Below are positions 26,734-35,437 of a stretch of DNA of 64,000 nt, piece after piece. The translations under genes were made by a program, and so were the position numbers. Within the stretch, counting starts at the first letter, position 1, and each line of letters opens with the position of its first letter. The notes beneath the pieces were generated by a model, which saw only the letters and a list, made by a program, of their open reading frames with translations, was not told the origin of the DNA and did not search any database. This DNA is from CBDHHC01 sp050633205 (GTDB lineage: Bacteria; Pseudomonadota; Alphaproteobacteria; Rhizobiales; CBDHHC01). The DNA lies in NCBI GenBank assembly GCA_050633205.1, contig JBOEGA010000019.1, positions 1-64,000 on the forward strand. Direction: 5' to 3'.

Positions 26734-28140
26734 ATGTCGGATATAAAACCGATTCATATTATTGGTGGCGGTCTGGCTGGGTCAGAAGCTGCATGGCAGG
26801 CCGCTCAAATGGGCGTTCCCGTAATACTGCATGAAATGCGCCCCGTTCGCGAAACAGAGGCTCATCATACAGATGGCCTTGCTGAACTGGTTTGCTCTAA
26901 CTCTTTTCGCTCTGATGACTGGGAGTATAATGCGGTAGGTTTGCTTCATGCAGAGATGCGTAAAGCAGGCTCCCTGATCATGAACAGCGGTGACAATAAC
27001 AAACTGCCTGCCGGAGGCGCTCTGGCAGTTGATCGCGTTGCATTCTCAAATGAAGTTACGGAAAAGCTGAGTTCCCATGAGCTTATAACGATTGAACGGG
27101 AAGAAATCTCCGGATTACCGCCTGAAGAGTGGGATAGTGTTATTGTTGCAACCGGCCCTCTGACTTCTCCTGACTTAAGTAAGGCAATACAAGGCCTTAC
27201 CGGAGAAGATGAACTCGCATTTTTTGATGCAATTGCACCTATCATCAATAAGGAATCTATTGATTTTGATAAGGTCTGGTTTCAATCCCGCTATGATAAG
27301 CCCGGCCCTGGTGGTACAGGCGCAGATTATATAAACTGTGCCATGAACGAAGAAGAATATAATTGTTTTATTGATGCACTGCTTGCGGGAGATAAAACTG
27401 AATTTAAAGACTGGGAAAAAGATACCCCTTATTTCGATGGTTGCCTGCCTATTGAAGTTATGGCTGAAAGGGGCAGGGAGACATTGCGGCATGGTCCTAT
27501 GAAACCTGTCGGGCTGACAAATCCTCACCAGCCGGATGAAAAGCCTCATGCTATTGTGCAGTTGAGGCAGGATAATGCTCTTGGCACTTTGTGGAACATG
27601 GTTGGTTTTCAGACAAAGCTTAAATATGCTTTGCAGACAGATGTCTTCAGAATGATACCGGGGTTGGAAAAAGCGACTTTTGCAAGACTTGGCGGATTAC
27701 ACAGGAATACATTTCTGAACAGTCCGAAAGTTCTGGATAGATCTCTGCGCCTGAAGTCAGATCCGAGACTTCGTTTTGCTGGTCAGATTACTGGTGTTGA
27801 AGGGTACGTAGAATCTGCGGCTATCGGAATTCTTGCTGGCCGTTTTGCAGCGGCAGAAAGGTTGGGGCAACTTCTGGAGGCTCCTGGAGGAACAACAGCT
27901 CTTGGCGCTCTTGTGAACCATATTACTGGTGGCCACATTTCCGCAGATGTTGGTAAGCAGAGAAGTTTTCAGCCTATGAATATAAATTATGGGCTTCTAC
28001 CACCTATTGAATTGCCAAAGCCTGCGGATGGAAAAAGGTTGCGTGGTAAGGAAAAGGGCAGGGCAAGAAAAAGAGCTATGTCAGTACGTGCTCTCAATGA
28101 TATTGAGCAGTGGCTTGGTATCAGGGAAGCTGCAGAATAA
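26734..28140 (+). CDS. trmFO: tRNA (uracil-54 C5) methyltransferase, folate/FAD-dependent
   Basis: Flavoenzyme that makes 5-methyluridine at tRNA position 54 using methylenetetrahydrofolate and FADH2. The 468-residue protein has the FAD motif IIGGGLAGSEAAWQAA (near residue 10), the catalytic-cysteine regions ELVCSNSFRSDD (near 53) and YINCAMNEEEYN (near 205), and the characteristic AGQITGVEGYVESAAIG. GGGGCGAG just upstream can serve as Shine-Dalgarno. It appears to be a single transcription unit. Confidence 0.95.
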   Translation: MSDIKPIHIIGGGLAGSEAAWQAAQMGVPVILHEMRPVRETEAHHTDGLAELVCSNSFRSDDWEYNAVGLLHAEMRKAGSLIMNSGDNNKLPAGGALAVDRVAFSNEVTEKLSSHELITIEREEISGLPPEEWDSVIVATGPLTSPDLSKAIQGLTGEDELAFFDAIAPIINKESIDFDKVWFQSRYDKPGPGGTGADYINCAMNEEEYNCFIDALLAGDKTEFKDWEKDTPYFDGCLPIEVMAERGRETLRHGPMKPVGLTNPHQPDEKPHAIVQLRQDNALGTLWNMVGFQTKLKYALQTDVFRMIPGLEKATFARLGGLHRNTFLNSPKVLDRSLRLKSDPRLRFAGQITGVEGYVESAAIGILAGRFAAAERLGQLLEAPGGTTALGALVNHITGGHISADVGKQRSFQPMNINYGLLPPIELPKPADGKRLRGKEKGRARKRAMSVRALNDIEQWLGIREAAE

Positions 28141-28325
28141 TAAAACTAAACTAAACTAAATCCTACATGATAAATATCTAAAAAAAATACTAAATATACC
28201 TCATTCATTAGAACGAAAGACTAGTAGCCCATAAGCTTATAATGATGTCAGAATTAAGCTCAATAAAAAATATCGGTTAAACTGGCCGAAATACTGACGT
28301 CTATAGCGTTTAATAAGGGAGAGAG

Positions 28326-28538
28326 ATGATGAAGGGTATTGGTATAATACTTATTTTGATTGGACTGGTTTCAATCGGGCTTAATTTATTTGATACAGGT
28401 TTCGACCTGAAGATCCTGTCGTGGGTCGATCAATGGGGCGCCAATATTGGCTGGGCCATACGGGGTGGCGTTCTTGTCCTTGGCATTTTGCTTTGGTTCA
28501 TAGGACAAAGTTCATCAAGATCTGCAGGCAATGCTTAA
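28326..28538 (+). CDS. Small two-helix membrane protein, unknown
   Basis: A 70-residue protein with two hydrophobic segments (about 4-22 and 41-62) separated by a loop containing LSWVDQWGANIGWAIR. A GGGAGAG Shine-Dalgarno sits just before two consecutive ATG codons (28326, 28329); the second gives better spacing. I do not recognise a family. A strong terminator-like hairpin lies ~125 bases downstream. Confidence 0.7.
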   Translation: MMKGIGIILILIGLVSIGLNLFDTGFDLKILSWVDQWGANIGWAIRGGVLVLGILLWFIGQSSSRSAGNA

Positions 28539-28663
28539 GTTGAAATCCGTAAATTTTACATAGTATTCTGAACACTTTTAGTTCACCTGTAAAATTCTAA
28601 TTCATATGTAACTCATTGTTGCATATTGCGGAAAAGTCTGAGATAAAGCTGCTATTGCGGCGA

Positions 28664-28714
28664 AAAACACTCTGCGTACTTCAACCTTTATGGGTAGAAT
28701 GCGCGGGGTGTTTT
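28664..28714 (+). terminator. Terminator-like 15-bp hairpin
   Basis: AAAACACTCTGCGTA (28664-28678) pairs with TGCGCGGGGTGTTTT (28700-28714) over 15 bp. Three of the pairs are U-G wobbles that exist only in a plus-strand RNA, and the arm ends in T4. It lies well beyond the small membrane-protein gene and may end its message or a short RNA. Confidence 0.5.
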
Positions 28715-28744
28715 AAATACGGCATAAGTCTCTGCCACTAACTT

Positions 28745-29086
28745 CTAGGCTAGAATTTCAAGAACTTTATCCTGGGTATCCTGTAAAGCGCTTACGACAG
28801 CAGCGTTGGATTTGTATGCTGTTTCTGCTTCCTTCAAAGAGACCAGGCCCTCTGCGAGGGAAGGTTCCTGAGATATTGCGGTGGTATCGGTTGCCAAAGG
28901 AGGCTTTGGCAGTCCCTGTCCGCTTGTATTGGTGTCAGGACCCAAGTCAGTATTGCCTGAGTTTTCGGCAACACTCGTCGTTGTCTGATTAACTTCGGGG
29001 CTATCTGTAATAGTTCTGGCAGCAGTCTGAAATTGCTGACTGGCGCTATTTAGACCCGATAATGCATTCTGTAATGCTTGTACCAT
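28745..29086 (-). CDS. FlgC-like mini protein (flagellar rod/hook N- and C-terminal motifs)
   Basis: A 113-residue protein whose two ends resemble flagellar axial proteins: an N-terminal heptad-like segment (LQNALSGLNSASQQFQTAAR) and a C-terminal segment (SLAEGLVSLKEAETAYKSN, then AAVVSALQDTQDKVLEIL), very like the FlgC/FlgE/FlgG C-terminal helix. The middle ~50 residues are a Thr/Asn/Pro-rich linker with no folded domain. Real FlgC is ~135-140 residues with a conserved core. No other flagellar gene is in the window. It may be an accessory rod-like protein or an unrelated secreted helix-linker-helix protein. Confidence 0.55.
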   Translation of the reverse strand: MVQALQNALSGLNSASQQFQTAARTITDSPEVNQTTTSVAENSGNTDLGPDTNTSGQGLPKPPLATDTTAISQEPSLAEGLVSLKEAETAYKSNAAVVSALQDTQDKVLEILA

Positions 29087-29143
29087 AGGATCACTATGGG
29101 CCTCATATATAAATACCGAGTTAAAATTTGGTATAACAAGACT

Positions 29144-29641
29144 TTATGTATCTATGTTAATTGATTCTGCTAGCTTTTTAACTGCTTTGCGCTGTTGAAA
29201 TCCATTAAGAAGTGCAAGAAGTCTGGTTAAGCAGGTTTTAAAAAATGTATCGACACCGCTAGCATACATGAGTGTTGTAATACGAGTTCCTCCTTTTTCT
29301 TCCTCAAAGCCGGTGATGCAGTACATTGCGCGCCAGGGAAGAAATGAACTGCCATTTTCTGTTGGCTTGCCTTTCTCCAGAATCTGATAAGTATATTCAA
29401 AAGTTACCTGAGCGTTTTCTACGATTTTCAGGAGCTCCATGGTGCAAATCACAACGATATCACCATGGTTTGTAGCAACATAATACTGCTTGCCAATTTG
29501 GTTTGGAGAGAGATCGTTAGTGGTTATGGTTGCTTTTGGAAAATAGTTATTTTCTTTCTGTAGACGCATCAGGTCAATCAGATGTGAGAAAGATTCGGGC
29601 ACTGTTTTTTTTATATGATAGCTATATTCAAGGTACTTCAT
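29144..29641 (-). CDS. SRPBCC (START-like) family protein
   Basis: A 165-residue protein with the layout of a small START/polyketide-cyclase fold: an N-terminal strand and the helix VPESFSHLIDLMRLQKEN, several beta strands (YYVATNHGDIVVICTMELLKI, VTFEYTYQILEKG, TRITTLMYASG) and a long C-terminal helix. This fold binds hydrophobic ligands but the sequence does not reveal one. It is not part of an obvious operon. Fold-level call only. Confidence 0.55.
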   Translation of the reverse strand: MKYLEYSYHIKKTVPESFSHLIDLMRLQKENNYFPKATITTNDLSPNQIGKQYYVATNHGDIVVICTMELLKIVENAQVTFEYTYQILEKGKPTENGSSFLPWRAMYCITGFEEEKGGTRITTLMYASGVDTFFKTCLTRLLALLNGFQQRKAVKKLAESINIDT

Positions 29642-29752
29642 CGAGATTGTATATTATTAGTTGTTTTACTCGCTGTACGCTCAGCGTTTTCCGGAAGCTG
29701 TATTTAGAGCAACCATTGAACATAATAATGTAACTGCTAACCAAGGCAAACT

Positions 29753-30169
29753 TCAGGCGGCAAGGTAAGTATTTGCATCTCTTTGAATTCGTTCGACCAT
29801 TGAAAAGAGCCCATTAGAGCGCTGACTGGTCAGATGTTCTTTCAGTCCAAGCTTTTCCAGTGTTTCTTTTGCATCAATGGTGGCGATTTCTTTTGCGGGT
29901 TTATCCTGGTAAATTGACATTAATATTGCAATCAGGCCGCGAACAATAAGAGCATCGCTATCTCCGGTAAAGTGGAGGTTTCCATCAGTAATATCAGTTT
30001 TTATCCATACCTGGCTGGCGCAGCCCTGGACCTTATTTTCTGAAGTTCGGTCATCTTCATCCAGTTCTGGCAGCATATTCCCCAGCTCTATTACGTATTT
30101 ATACCGGTCTTCCCAATCATCAAGAATTTCAAAATCTGAAAGAAGTTCGTTCAGGCGGGGTATAGTCAT
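29753..30169 (-). CDS. sufE: SufE family cysteine-desulfurase activator
   Basis: Accepts sulfane sulfur from the SufS cysteine desulfurase and stimulates Fe-S cluster assembly. The 138-residue form from ATG 30169 (MTIPRLNELLSDFEIL) matches the family length. The persulfide-carrying cysteine is in NKVQGCASQVWI, and GLIAILMSIYQDKPAKEI and LKEHLTSQRSNGLFSMVERI are family signatures. The open frame extends 40 codons further upstream but that part looks non-coding. The rest of the suf operon is not here; a DUF5330 gene lies upstream, a common pairing in alphaproteobacteria. Confidence 0.92.
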   Translation of the reverse strand: MTIPRLNELLSDFEILDDWEDRYKYVIELGNMLPELDEDDRTSENKVQGCASQVWIKTDITDGNLHFTGDSDALIVRGLIAILMSIYQDKPAKEIATIDAKETLEKLGLKEHLTSQRSNGLFSMVERIQRDANTYLAA

Positions 30170-30362
30170 GAAAAGTTTTATCCTCGAATGCTGAAAATAT
30201 TTAATACAGCATCTTCTATCAACAGAGTATGGAATAATCAAAAAAAAGAACGCATATCGATAAAAGGAGGCTTCGATTCCTTTATCCATATGCGTATAGT
30301 TGGGGGGCTACGGGAGTATTAAAAGGTACTCACCGTTGCCGGGGGATTTTTATAGATATCGG

Positions 30363-30836
30363 TTATATTCTACCGTTTTTCGAGCTTTCCAGTGCAGGTT
30401 CTACCCATTCAGCAGCACGATCTGTCTGGCTTAGTGTATCCTGCGAAGCTTTTTGACTATACTGATATGAGACAGGCTTTTTATGCCTGAGAGGTTTATC
30501 CTGATAATTGTCCTCAGTCATATCTGTTTCATTTTCCTGTGTTTTGGTATTAACAGCTTGATTCATACCGTCATCGGGGTTATCTATTGCAGCCGTTTTA
30601 AGGTCCGAACTGGTAAATACTCCATACACAGTGCTTCCAATATAATTTGCCTTATCCTTTAAGCTGAAGAAGGCATTTTGTGTGTGCTGACAGGTTTCCG
30701 GAGTGCGAGAGCAGAAATTGCCAAGATCCTGCATCGCCCCGGTTACAATTTTGTAGACTGAATATCTGTTCCCCTCGGAAGTCGGTATCAATGCCAGTAT
30801 CAATACCATCCATAATGAAAGTTTAAGTATTGTCAT
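30363..30836 (-). CDS. DUF5330 family exported protein
   Basis: A protein of 157 residues from the preferred start (ATG 30836, GGAAAG 6 bases upstream; ATGs at 30842 and 30857 are alternatives). It has one N-terminal hydrophobic segment (LSLWMVLILALIP) and a conserved core, MQDLGNFCSRTPETC, with the paired cysteines typical of DUF5330. A long low-complexity, charged C-terminal tail follows. Function unknown; probably anchored in or secreted across the inner membrane. Confidence 0.7.
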   Translation of the reverse strand: MTILKLSLWMVLILALIPTSEGNRYSVYKIVTGAMQDLGNFCSRTPETCQHTQNAFFSLKDKANYIGSTVYGVFTSSDLKTAAIDNPDDGMNQAVNTKTQENETDMTEDNYQDKPLRHKKPVSYQYSQKASQDTLSQTDRAAEWVEPALESSKNGRI

Positions 30837-30857
30837 TTTCATCTTTCCGCTCAACAT

Positions 30858-31417
30858 CCAATTCCCTATCCAGGGAAGGTTAGCAAAGAGGGCGTAATAA
30901 ATAAAAAAAAGTGGGTGTGGTATTTGATGTATTTTATATGTAAATAATATTAGAATTGTTTCTTGTTTATATTTTAATTTGGTTCAATTTTTAAGTATTA
31001 ACTCAAATGCTTTTAATTGAAGTTGGGGTTGTATATTCTGCTAATTCAATTTATTCATGAGATAAGCTGTTAATTTTTCATTCATAATGAATTATATATA
31101 AATCTATACAGATATTTTAGTGCTTATTAGTCATTGAGAGATGAATCGATGTTCCAGGATTGCCTGCCCCTCAGAAATTGAGTGTCAGGCAGGCGAGAGG
31201 GTTTTTGTGGATATTGCTGAATGCGGTAGTTCTCATACCTGTATAACTGATATTTGGTAACGTTTTATTTTCCATTGGATCGGTAACACTTCAAAGTGCT
31301 GCACTATGTGCTGTAAAGGGTATCTGGATGAAACTGGTGATTGTGGTACTATATATTGAAATGGGCTTGTCCTGTTTTCTGTTAATTTGGAGTTGATTGT
31401 TGGAGCAGATTGGGGCC
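30858..31417. other. AT-rich intergenic stretch with a terminator-like hairpin
   Basis: About 560 bases without a convincing ORF, very AT-rich up to about 31140. It contains the palindrome ATTCATAATGAAT (31080-31092), the TATATATA run just after it, and the GC-rich hairpin at 31162-31206 annotated separately. Confidence 0.4.
31162..31206 (+). terminator. Orphan intrinsic terminator (possible sRNA 3' end or attenuator)
   Basis: GCCTGCC (31162-31168) pairs with GGCAGGC (31188-31194), with an inner CTCA/TGAG stem, followed by GAGAGGGTTTTT. No plus-strand gene lies in the preceding 300 bases, so it may end a small RNA or act in the leader of the peptidoglycan-binding gene at 31418. Confidence 0.5.
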
Positions 31418-32113
31418 ATGACATCCTTTCAGGCACGGCTTAATCTTCTGGTGTTTATACTTATAGCGGGGCTTATAGCGGCGAACGCACTGTATTTCCA
31501 GGAGCCTGCCCACTCATCAAAAAATCAGACTGCAAATATTGAAAAAATTCCGCCAGCCGGAAATAAAAGAAGCTCCATACGTATCATTCCAAGTAAGCCA
31601 GAAGATACAACCCAGTCTATAAATAAAGAAGAGCCAGTTGAAAAAAAAGAAGAGGAGGATGAGGATTCTCCTGCAGCAACGGCCGAGCTAGTTAAAGCAA
31701 TTCAGAGAGAATTAATGGAAAAGAAATATTCTCCTGGTCACGTTGATGGTGCACCTGGTCTGGAGACACGAGCTGCAATACTAGCTTTTGAATATGACAG
31801 GGGACTTCCTTTGACAGCTTCTCCGAGCGAGGAAGTGTTAAGAAAAATTATATTTGATCACCCAGATAAAAAGAAAAAATCCGGTCCGAGGAAGAGCTCA
31901 ACTCCGGCCAGTAGAAATGTGGTTCGAATAGTACAAAAGATGCTGCACAGCCTGGGTTATGCAGCGGGGAAGATTGATGGGTCAATAAGCAAGGATACGC
32001 AGTTGGCCATTAAAGAGTTTGAAGTTAACAGACGAATGAAAGCAACAGGGCGGGTTTCAGGCAAACTTATTCAGGAACTTGTTAAAGTAACGGATATACC
32101 AACGGGTAGATAG
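31418..32113 (+). CDS. Membrane-anchored protein with two peptidoglycan-binding domains
   Basis: A 231-residue protein with an N-terminal signal anchor (LNLLVFILIAGLIAANALYF), a charged Lys/Glu linker and two PG_binding_1 type repeats: IQRELMEKKYSPGHVDGAPG...TRAAILAFEYDRGL (near 95-135) and VQKMLHSLGYAAGKIDGSIS...TQLAIKEFEVNRRM (near 170-210). It should bind cell-wall peptidoglycan from the periplasmic side. I prefer ATG 31418; a TTG at 31397 is in frame. The stop codon shares a base with the next frame, and DUF1491 follows, a familiar alphaproteobacterial gene pair. Confidence 0.82.
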   Translation: MTSFQARLNLLVFILIAGLIAANALYFQEPAHSSKNQTANIEKIPPAGNKRSSIRIIPSKPEDTTQSINKEEPVEKKEEEDEDSPAATAELVKAIQRELMEKKYSPGHVDGAPGLETRAAILAFEYDRGLPLTASPSEEVLRKIIFDHPDKKKKSGPRKSSTPASRNVVRIVQKMLHSLGYAAGKIDGSISKDTQLAIKEFEVNRRMKATGRVSGKLIQELVKVTDIPTGR

Positions 32114-32133
32114 TGTTTGGTGGATTAGGGCAT

Positions 32134-32481
32134 ATGCGAGTTAAGGCTGAGATTTGGGTTAAATCATATATACGTCGGTGTCACTATAATGGAGCCTATG
32201 CAATGGTTCTTCGCCGTGGTGACAGTGATGCAGGGGCAATATTTATCAAGATCAATACTCTGGATGGTCAGGCATTGTTGATGATGCCTGCTCCCGCAGG
32301 TTTCTCGGCGGCTGATACTGACAGAATGTGGATTGCCTATAATGACGGTCAGGCAAATTCTGAAGACGTAGTGGATAATTATATAGAAAAACAAAAGAAA
32401 TCAGACCCAGATATCTGGGTTGTGGAAGTAGAGGATAAGGATGGTCGAATGTTCTTGGAAGAAGAAACTATGTCTATCTAA
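32134..32481 (+). CDS. DUF1491 family protein
   Basis: A 115-residue soluble protein of the DUF1491 family (alphaproteobacteria, function unknown). Typical features are the start MRVKAEIWVKSYIRRCHYNG, MVLRRGDSDAGAIFIKI, LMMPAPAGF and the ending DPDIWVVEVEDKDGRMFLEE. I use ATG 32134; the frame also has a GTG at 32113 directly at the preceding stop. It is probably co-transcribed with the peptidoglycan-binding gene. Confidence 0.85.
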   Translation: MRVKAEIWVKSYIRRCHYNGAYAMVLRRGDSDAGAIFIKINTLDGQALLMMPAPAGFSAADTDRMWIAYNDGQANSEDVVDNYIEKQKKSDPDIWVVEVEDKDGRMFLEEETMSI

Positions 32482-32636
32482 GTATTTTTTAAAAATAAAT
32501 GCATCTATTTCTGTGAGTATTTATTTTTTTTAAAAGCAATTGTGGGAAGCTGACCGTATATTCAAGATTAAGATAAGATTCATGAATCGTTTTTCATAAT
32601 CTTTACTTTAGTTGGGAAGTGCGGGGAGTGAGCGTT

Positions 32637-32837
32637 ATGGGAGCTGTTTTAAAGTTCCGCAGGGATAGCAAGAGTGTATCCCGTTTATTTAAGAAGAAGA
32701 AAAGAAAATATGTCGGTGAAGGAGAAGAGCTGGGGCAAATTATAATTTTCCCGGGTATTCGAATTGAGCGACATTGTGATGACTATCTTACAGATGAAGA
32801 AGATGATCATGATAGTGATACAAAAAATGCAGGTTAA
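32637..32837 (+). CDS. Small basic/acidic protein, unknown
   Basis: A 66-residue soluble protein from ATG 32637, with GGGGAG 8 bases upstream (a GTG at 32619 is in frame). A very basic first half (FRRDSKSVSRLFKKKKRKY) leads to the compact motif GQIIIFPGIRIERH and an acidic tail (YLTDEEDDHDSD). The IIxFPGIRIER stretch looks like a short conserved peptide seen in small alphaproteobacterial proteins, but I cannot name a family. Confidence 0.6.
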   Translation: MGAVLKFRRDSKSVSRLFKKKKRKYVGEGEELGQIIIFPGIRIERHCDDYLTDEEDDHDSDTKNAG

Positions 32838-32926
32838 TGGATAGCCTGTATTATATCTGTAGTACCCCTTTGTAGCGTTTGAGTTTTACGTGTAGCGGAT
32901 AAAATCCATGCAAAGATAAAGCGCGA

Positions 32927-34108
32927 ATGCAATACCTACAGCGATCTATAATCTCTGACTTGAAAACTATTCTGATTTTAATTGGAGTGGTTTTTCTGTC
33001 TTCCTGTGCTCAAAAGGGGGATTTTGGTCGTCCAGGTCAATCCAGATTCCAAGAGATTGCATCTGCTTATGCTCATGATTTTTTTCTGGGGCCGGTAACT
33101 GGCGCTATAGAGCCTAAATCCGGGCAGTATCCAGGTGCTCCATTCGGTTTGACCAAGCACGAAATTATTGTTCGGGATGCTGCTGTTCATTTTAACCTGC
33201 CACTTACTAAAATGCACAGACCTCCTGGAAAGGAACTTTCACCAACTGCTTATGCGGAATATATGACAAGTTCAGAATTCACGCATGGAAAATCTAGAAC
33301 TACCTTTATTTCAGCGCAGATTAAGAGTGATTTCGTGTGGTTGAAAAGATTTATTGCATCTGCACGAAAAGTGAAAATTGATGATGGTGAGAGAGCTTAC
33401 TACCTGCAAACGCGAAAATTCGGAATTACAAATCAGGATCATCTGAGAACATACTCCAGGATTAAGGATAATGAGCTTATAGTATATGGCGTATTTAAAG
33501 ATCTTGATGATCGGGTTGCCAGTTATGCTTATGCTATTGACAGGACGCCTTTGGAAACCCCCGGTGCGTCGACTGAAGCTTTGAAGACAGCTTTGCAGAC
33601 ATTGCGTAAGGAGCTTGCTCTTGCTCGTGTGCAATATGACAAGCTGGCTCGAAGGATAGCCCGTTATCGCGTTAATTTTCCCAAGCACCGGAAGTATTTT
33701 GTAAAAAAGAAAGTTGGCCATTCAGAGTATTACATAGACGAGAATGGGGAGAGGAGAAAAAAGAGCAGGAACAACAACAACGACACTCATAATGTAAATA
33801 TGAGAGTGCGCTCTGGTGGTGATGGTTCTGAGATGACTGATGGTCAGTTGTCCGGCAACTCATTTAGCACTACCTATCAGGAATATGATAGCCGTAAGGA
33901 TAATCGCCGAGAGAAAATTCGTAGGAGTACTTTGAAGAATGTCTCGCCAAAGCTAATGAAGCTGCGTATGCCCCAGAAGGTCAGGTATAAAAAAGCAAAG
34001 CCAATCAGGCCTGTTAAAAAAAACGTGAAGAAGAGTATGCCGTTGCCTACCAAGAGGATGTTACAGGCAGATTCGTGGCCAATGGTGATTACTCCAGCGC
34101 AAAAATAA
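32927..34108 (+). CDS. Predicted lipoprotein of unknown function
   Basis: A 393-residue exported protein. A hydrophobic signal (ILILIGVVFLSSC) ends in a lipobox with Cys27, so it is probably lipid-modified. The middle (residues ~60-230) looks folded, with an EFTHGKSRTTFISAQIKSD segment and a helical ALARVQYDKLARRIARYR segment. The last ~130 residues are highly basic and low in complexity (Asn, Arg, Lys, Pro). No family recognised. The second lipoprotein gene at 34.4 kb follows on the same strand and shares the basic C-terminus theme. Confidence 0.65.
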   Translation: MQYLQRSIISDLKTILILIGVVFLSSCAQKGDFGRPGQSRFQEIASAYAHDFFLGPVTGAIEPKSGQYPGAPFGLTKHEIIVRDAAVHFNLPLTKMHRPPGKELSPTAYAEYMTSSEFTHGKSRTTFISAQIKSDFVWLKRFIASARKVKIDDGERAYYLQTRKFGITNQDHLRTYSRIKDNELIVYGVFKDLDDRVASYAYAIDRTPLETPGASTEALKTALQTLRKELALARVQYDKLARRIARYRVNFPKHRKYFVKKKVGHSEYYIDENGERRKKSRNNNNDTHNVNMRVRSGGDGSEMTDGQLSGNSFSTTYQEYDSRKDNRREKIRRSTLKNVSPKLMKLRMPQKVRYKKAKPIRPVKKNVKKSMPLPTKRMLQADSWPMVITPAQK

Positions 34109-34403
34109 TCAGATTTTCCCTGATTTGGCATTTCCTGGGGTGAAATTTTCAATAATCATCACAAAGAGTTAGCTTTTAAGCCTATATCGCCAGTATTTGC
34201 AGAGGCTGAACCCATTTCTGCCTTCTAAACTCCGTACCAACCAGGTTGTGAAGACAGGTTTAAAGGTGTTATACCAAATATATTGCAGGCAAGTTCCGGG
34301 AACGAAACCTGACAGGTATGGTATTTGTCATTTTGCTATGGCATACCAGTACAAGATATATAAAATAAGAAGATGCGGGACACCGGAAAAAGGGATTAAG
34401 GCA

Positions 34404-34859
34404 TTGAAACACATTCAGGCATTTTGGCTCATTTCCATAATTGCTACACTTTCTCTGGCTGCCTGCAGCAAGGGAACTGGTAGTCTAACAAGTGTTTTTG
34501 GTAGTAGCCGCAGTCAGCCTGTGAAGCAAACTCCAAAACTTGATCCATTAGCGAGACCAATTCAAGTGGCCTGGACAGCAGCCCGCGCACAGAGATGTGG
34601 TTTTTATTTTGATGCTAACCAGCTTAGATCTGCATTCCTGTCTTATGAGGCAGGGCAGGGTGCGAGCGGTCAGCAGATTAAAAAATACCAACAGGCTTAT
34701 GATTTTACTTTGAAAACTGTTTCCAAAAAAGTGAAGGCTGACCCCAAATATTGTAAGAAAAAAAGAAGGGTTGAGGAAATCCGTGCTGACTTGCAACGGC
34801 ATTTGCAAGGTGACTATACACCACGACCTAGGAAAAGAGCAGATACTGAAGATTCCTAA
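34404..34859 (+). CDS. Predicted small lipoprotein of unknown function
   Basis: From a TTG at 34404 the product is 151 residues: MKHIQAFWLISIIATLSLAAC is a textbook lipoprotein signal with lipobox LAAC (Cys21). AAGG lies just upstream. The frame is open further upstream (ATG 34338; back to 34197), but that part would put 22 or more odd residues before the signal. The mature part has RAQRCGFYFDANQLRSAFL and a lysine-rich helical segment with a second conserved-looking Cys (DPKYCKKKRR). Family unknown. Confidence 0.65.
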   Translation: MKHIQAFWLISIIATLSLAACSKGTGSLTSVFGSSRSQPVKQTPKLDPLARPIQVAWTAARAQRCGFYFDANQLRSAFLSYEAGQGASGQQIKKYQQAYDFTLKTVSKKVKADPKYCKKKRRVEEIRADLQRHLQGDYTPRPRKRADTEDS

Positions 34860-34873
34860 GAGGTGGAGCGTTA

Positions 34874-35437
34874 TTACCAGAACAGTGCGCCTTCATTCAG
34901 AAACTCCTGTTCTTCTTGCGTTGTAGTTCGGTTCAGAATGTTATTTCTATGCGGGAAGCGTCCGAATTTTTTAATAATGTCCCTGTGTAGTTTGGCAGAC
35001 TCGAAAGAGGGTTTGCTTCCCAATTTTTCATAAAGCCTGACTGATTGTTCCTGATGTGCCAAATCTTCTGAGTGCTGAAGCGGCATATACAGGAATATGT
35101 TTTCGTTTTGACCAAGTGCTTTATCAAAACCGTTCTCAATAGACTGAAAAGAAACAGCAAGAGCTTTAGCATCAGTTGCAAATGACCTTGCCTGGTTTCT
35201 GAAAATATTTCTTGGGAACTGGTCCAGAACTATAATTGCAGCAAGACTAACTTTTGGTGTTTCCAGCCAGGGTACGGGGACAGTTTCTTTGAGCTCTTCC
35301 AGTGTTGGCAGGAACCTGTTTCGAATAACATCATCCAGCTCATTGCTACGCCACCACTGATCTGGTGTTATTTCCTCAAACCAGAATTTTAAAACCGTTT
35401 CTGCTTCTTCAGGTAATGTTGGTTTTAAACGTTCCAT
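34874..35437 (-). CDS. DUF924 family protein
   Basis: A 187-residue soluble, mostly helical protein of DUF924 (TPR-like fold). Typical motifs: AETVLKFWFEEITPDQWW at the N-terminus, AAIIVLDQFPRNIFR near residue 70, LYMPLQHSEDLAHQEQSVRL near 115, and KKFGRFPHRNNILNR near 150. Function is not established for the family. Convergent with the lipoprotein gene (14 bases between stops). Confidence 0.9.
   Translation of the reverse strand: MERLKPTLPEEAETVLKFWFEEITPDQWWRSNELDDVIRNRFLPTLEELKETVPVPWLETPKVSLAAIIVLDQFPRNIFRNQARSFATDAKALAVSFQSIENGFDKALGQNENIFLYMPLQHSEDLAHQEQSVRLYEKLGSKPSFESAKLHRDIIKKFGRFPHRNNILNRTTTQEEQEFLNEGALFW

Noticed and set aside
28143..28162. Short ACTAA tandem repeat after trmFO
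   Set aside because: Only about three 5-base units; too short to be meaningful.
30170..30289. 40-codon upstream extension of sufE
   Set aside because: Hydrophobic and unlike SufE; the ATG at 30169 matches the family start and length.
34197..34403. N-terminal extension of the lipoprotein at 34.4 kb
   Set aside because: The open frame continues upstream, but that would bury a canonical lipoprotein signal behind dozens of atypical residues.
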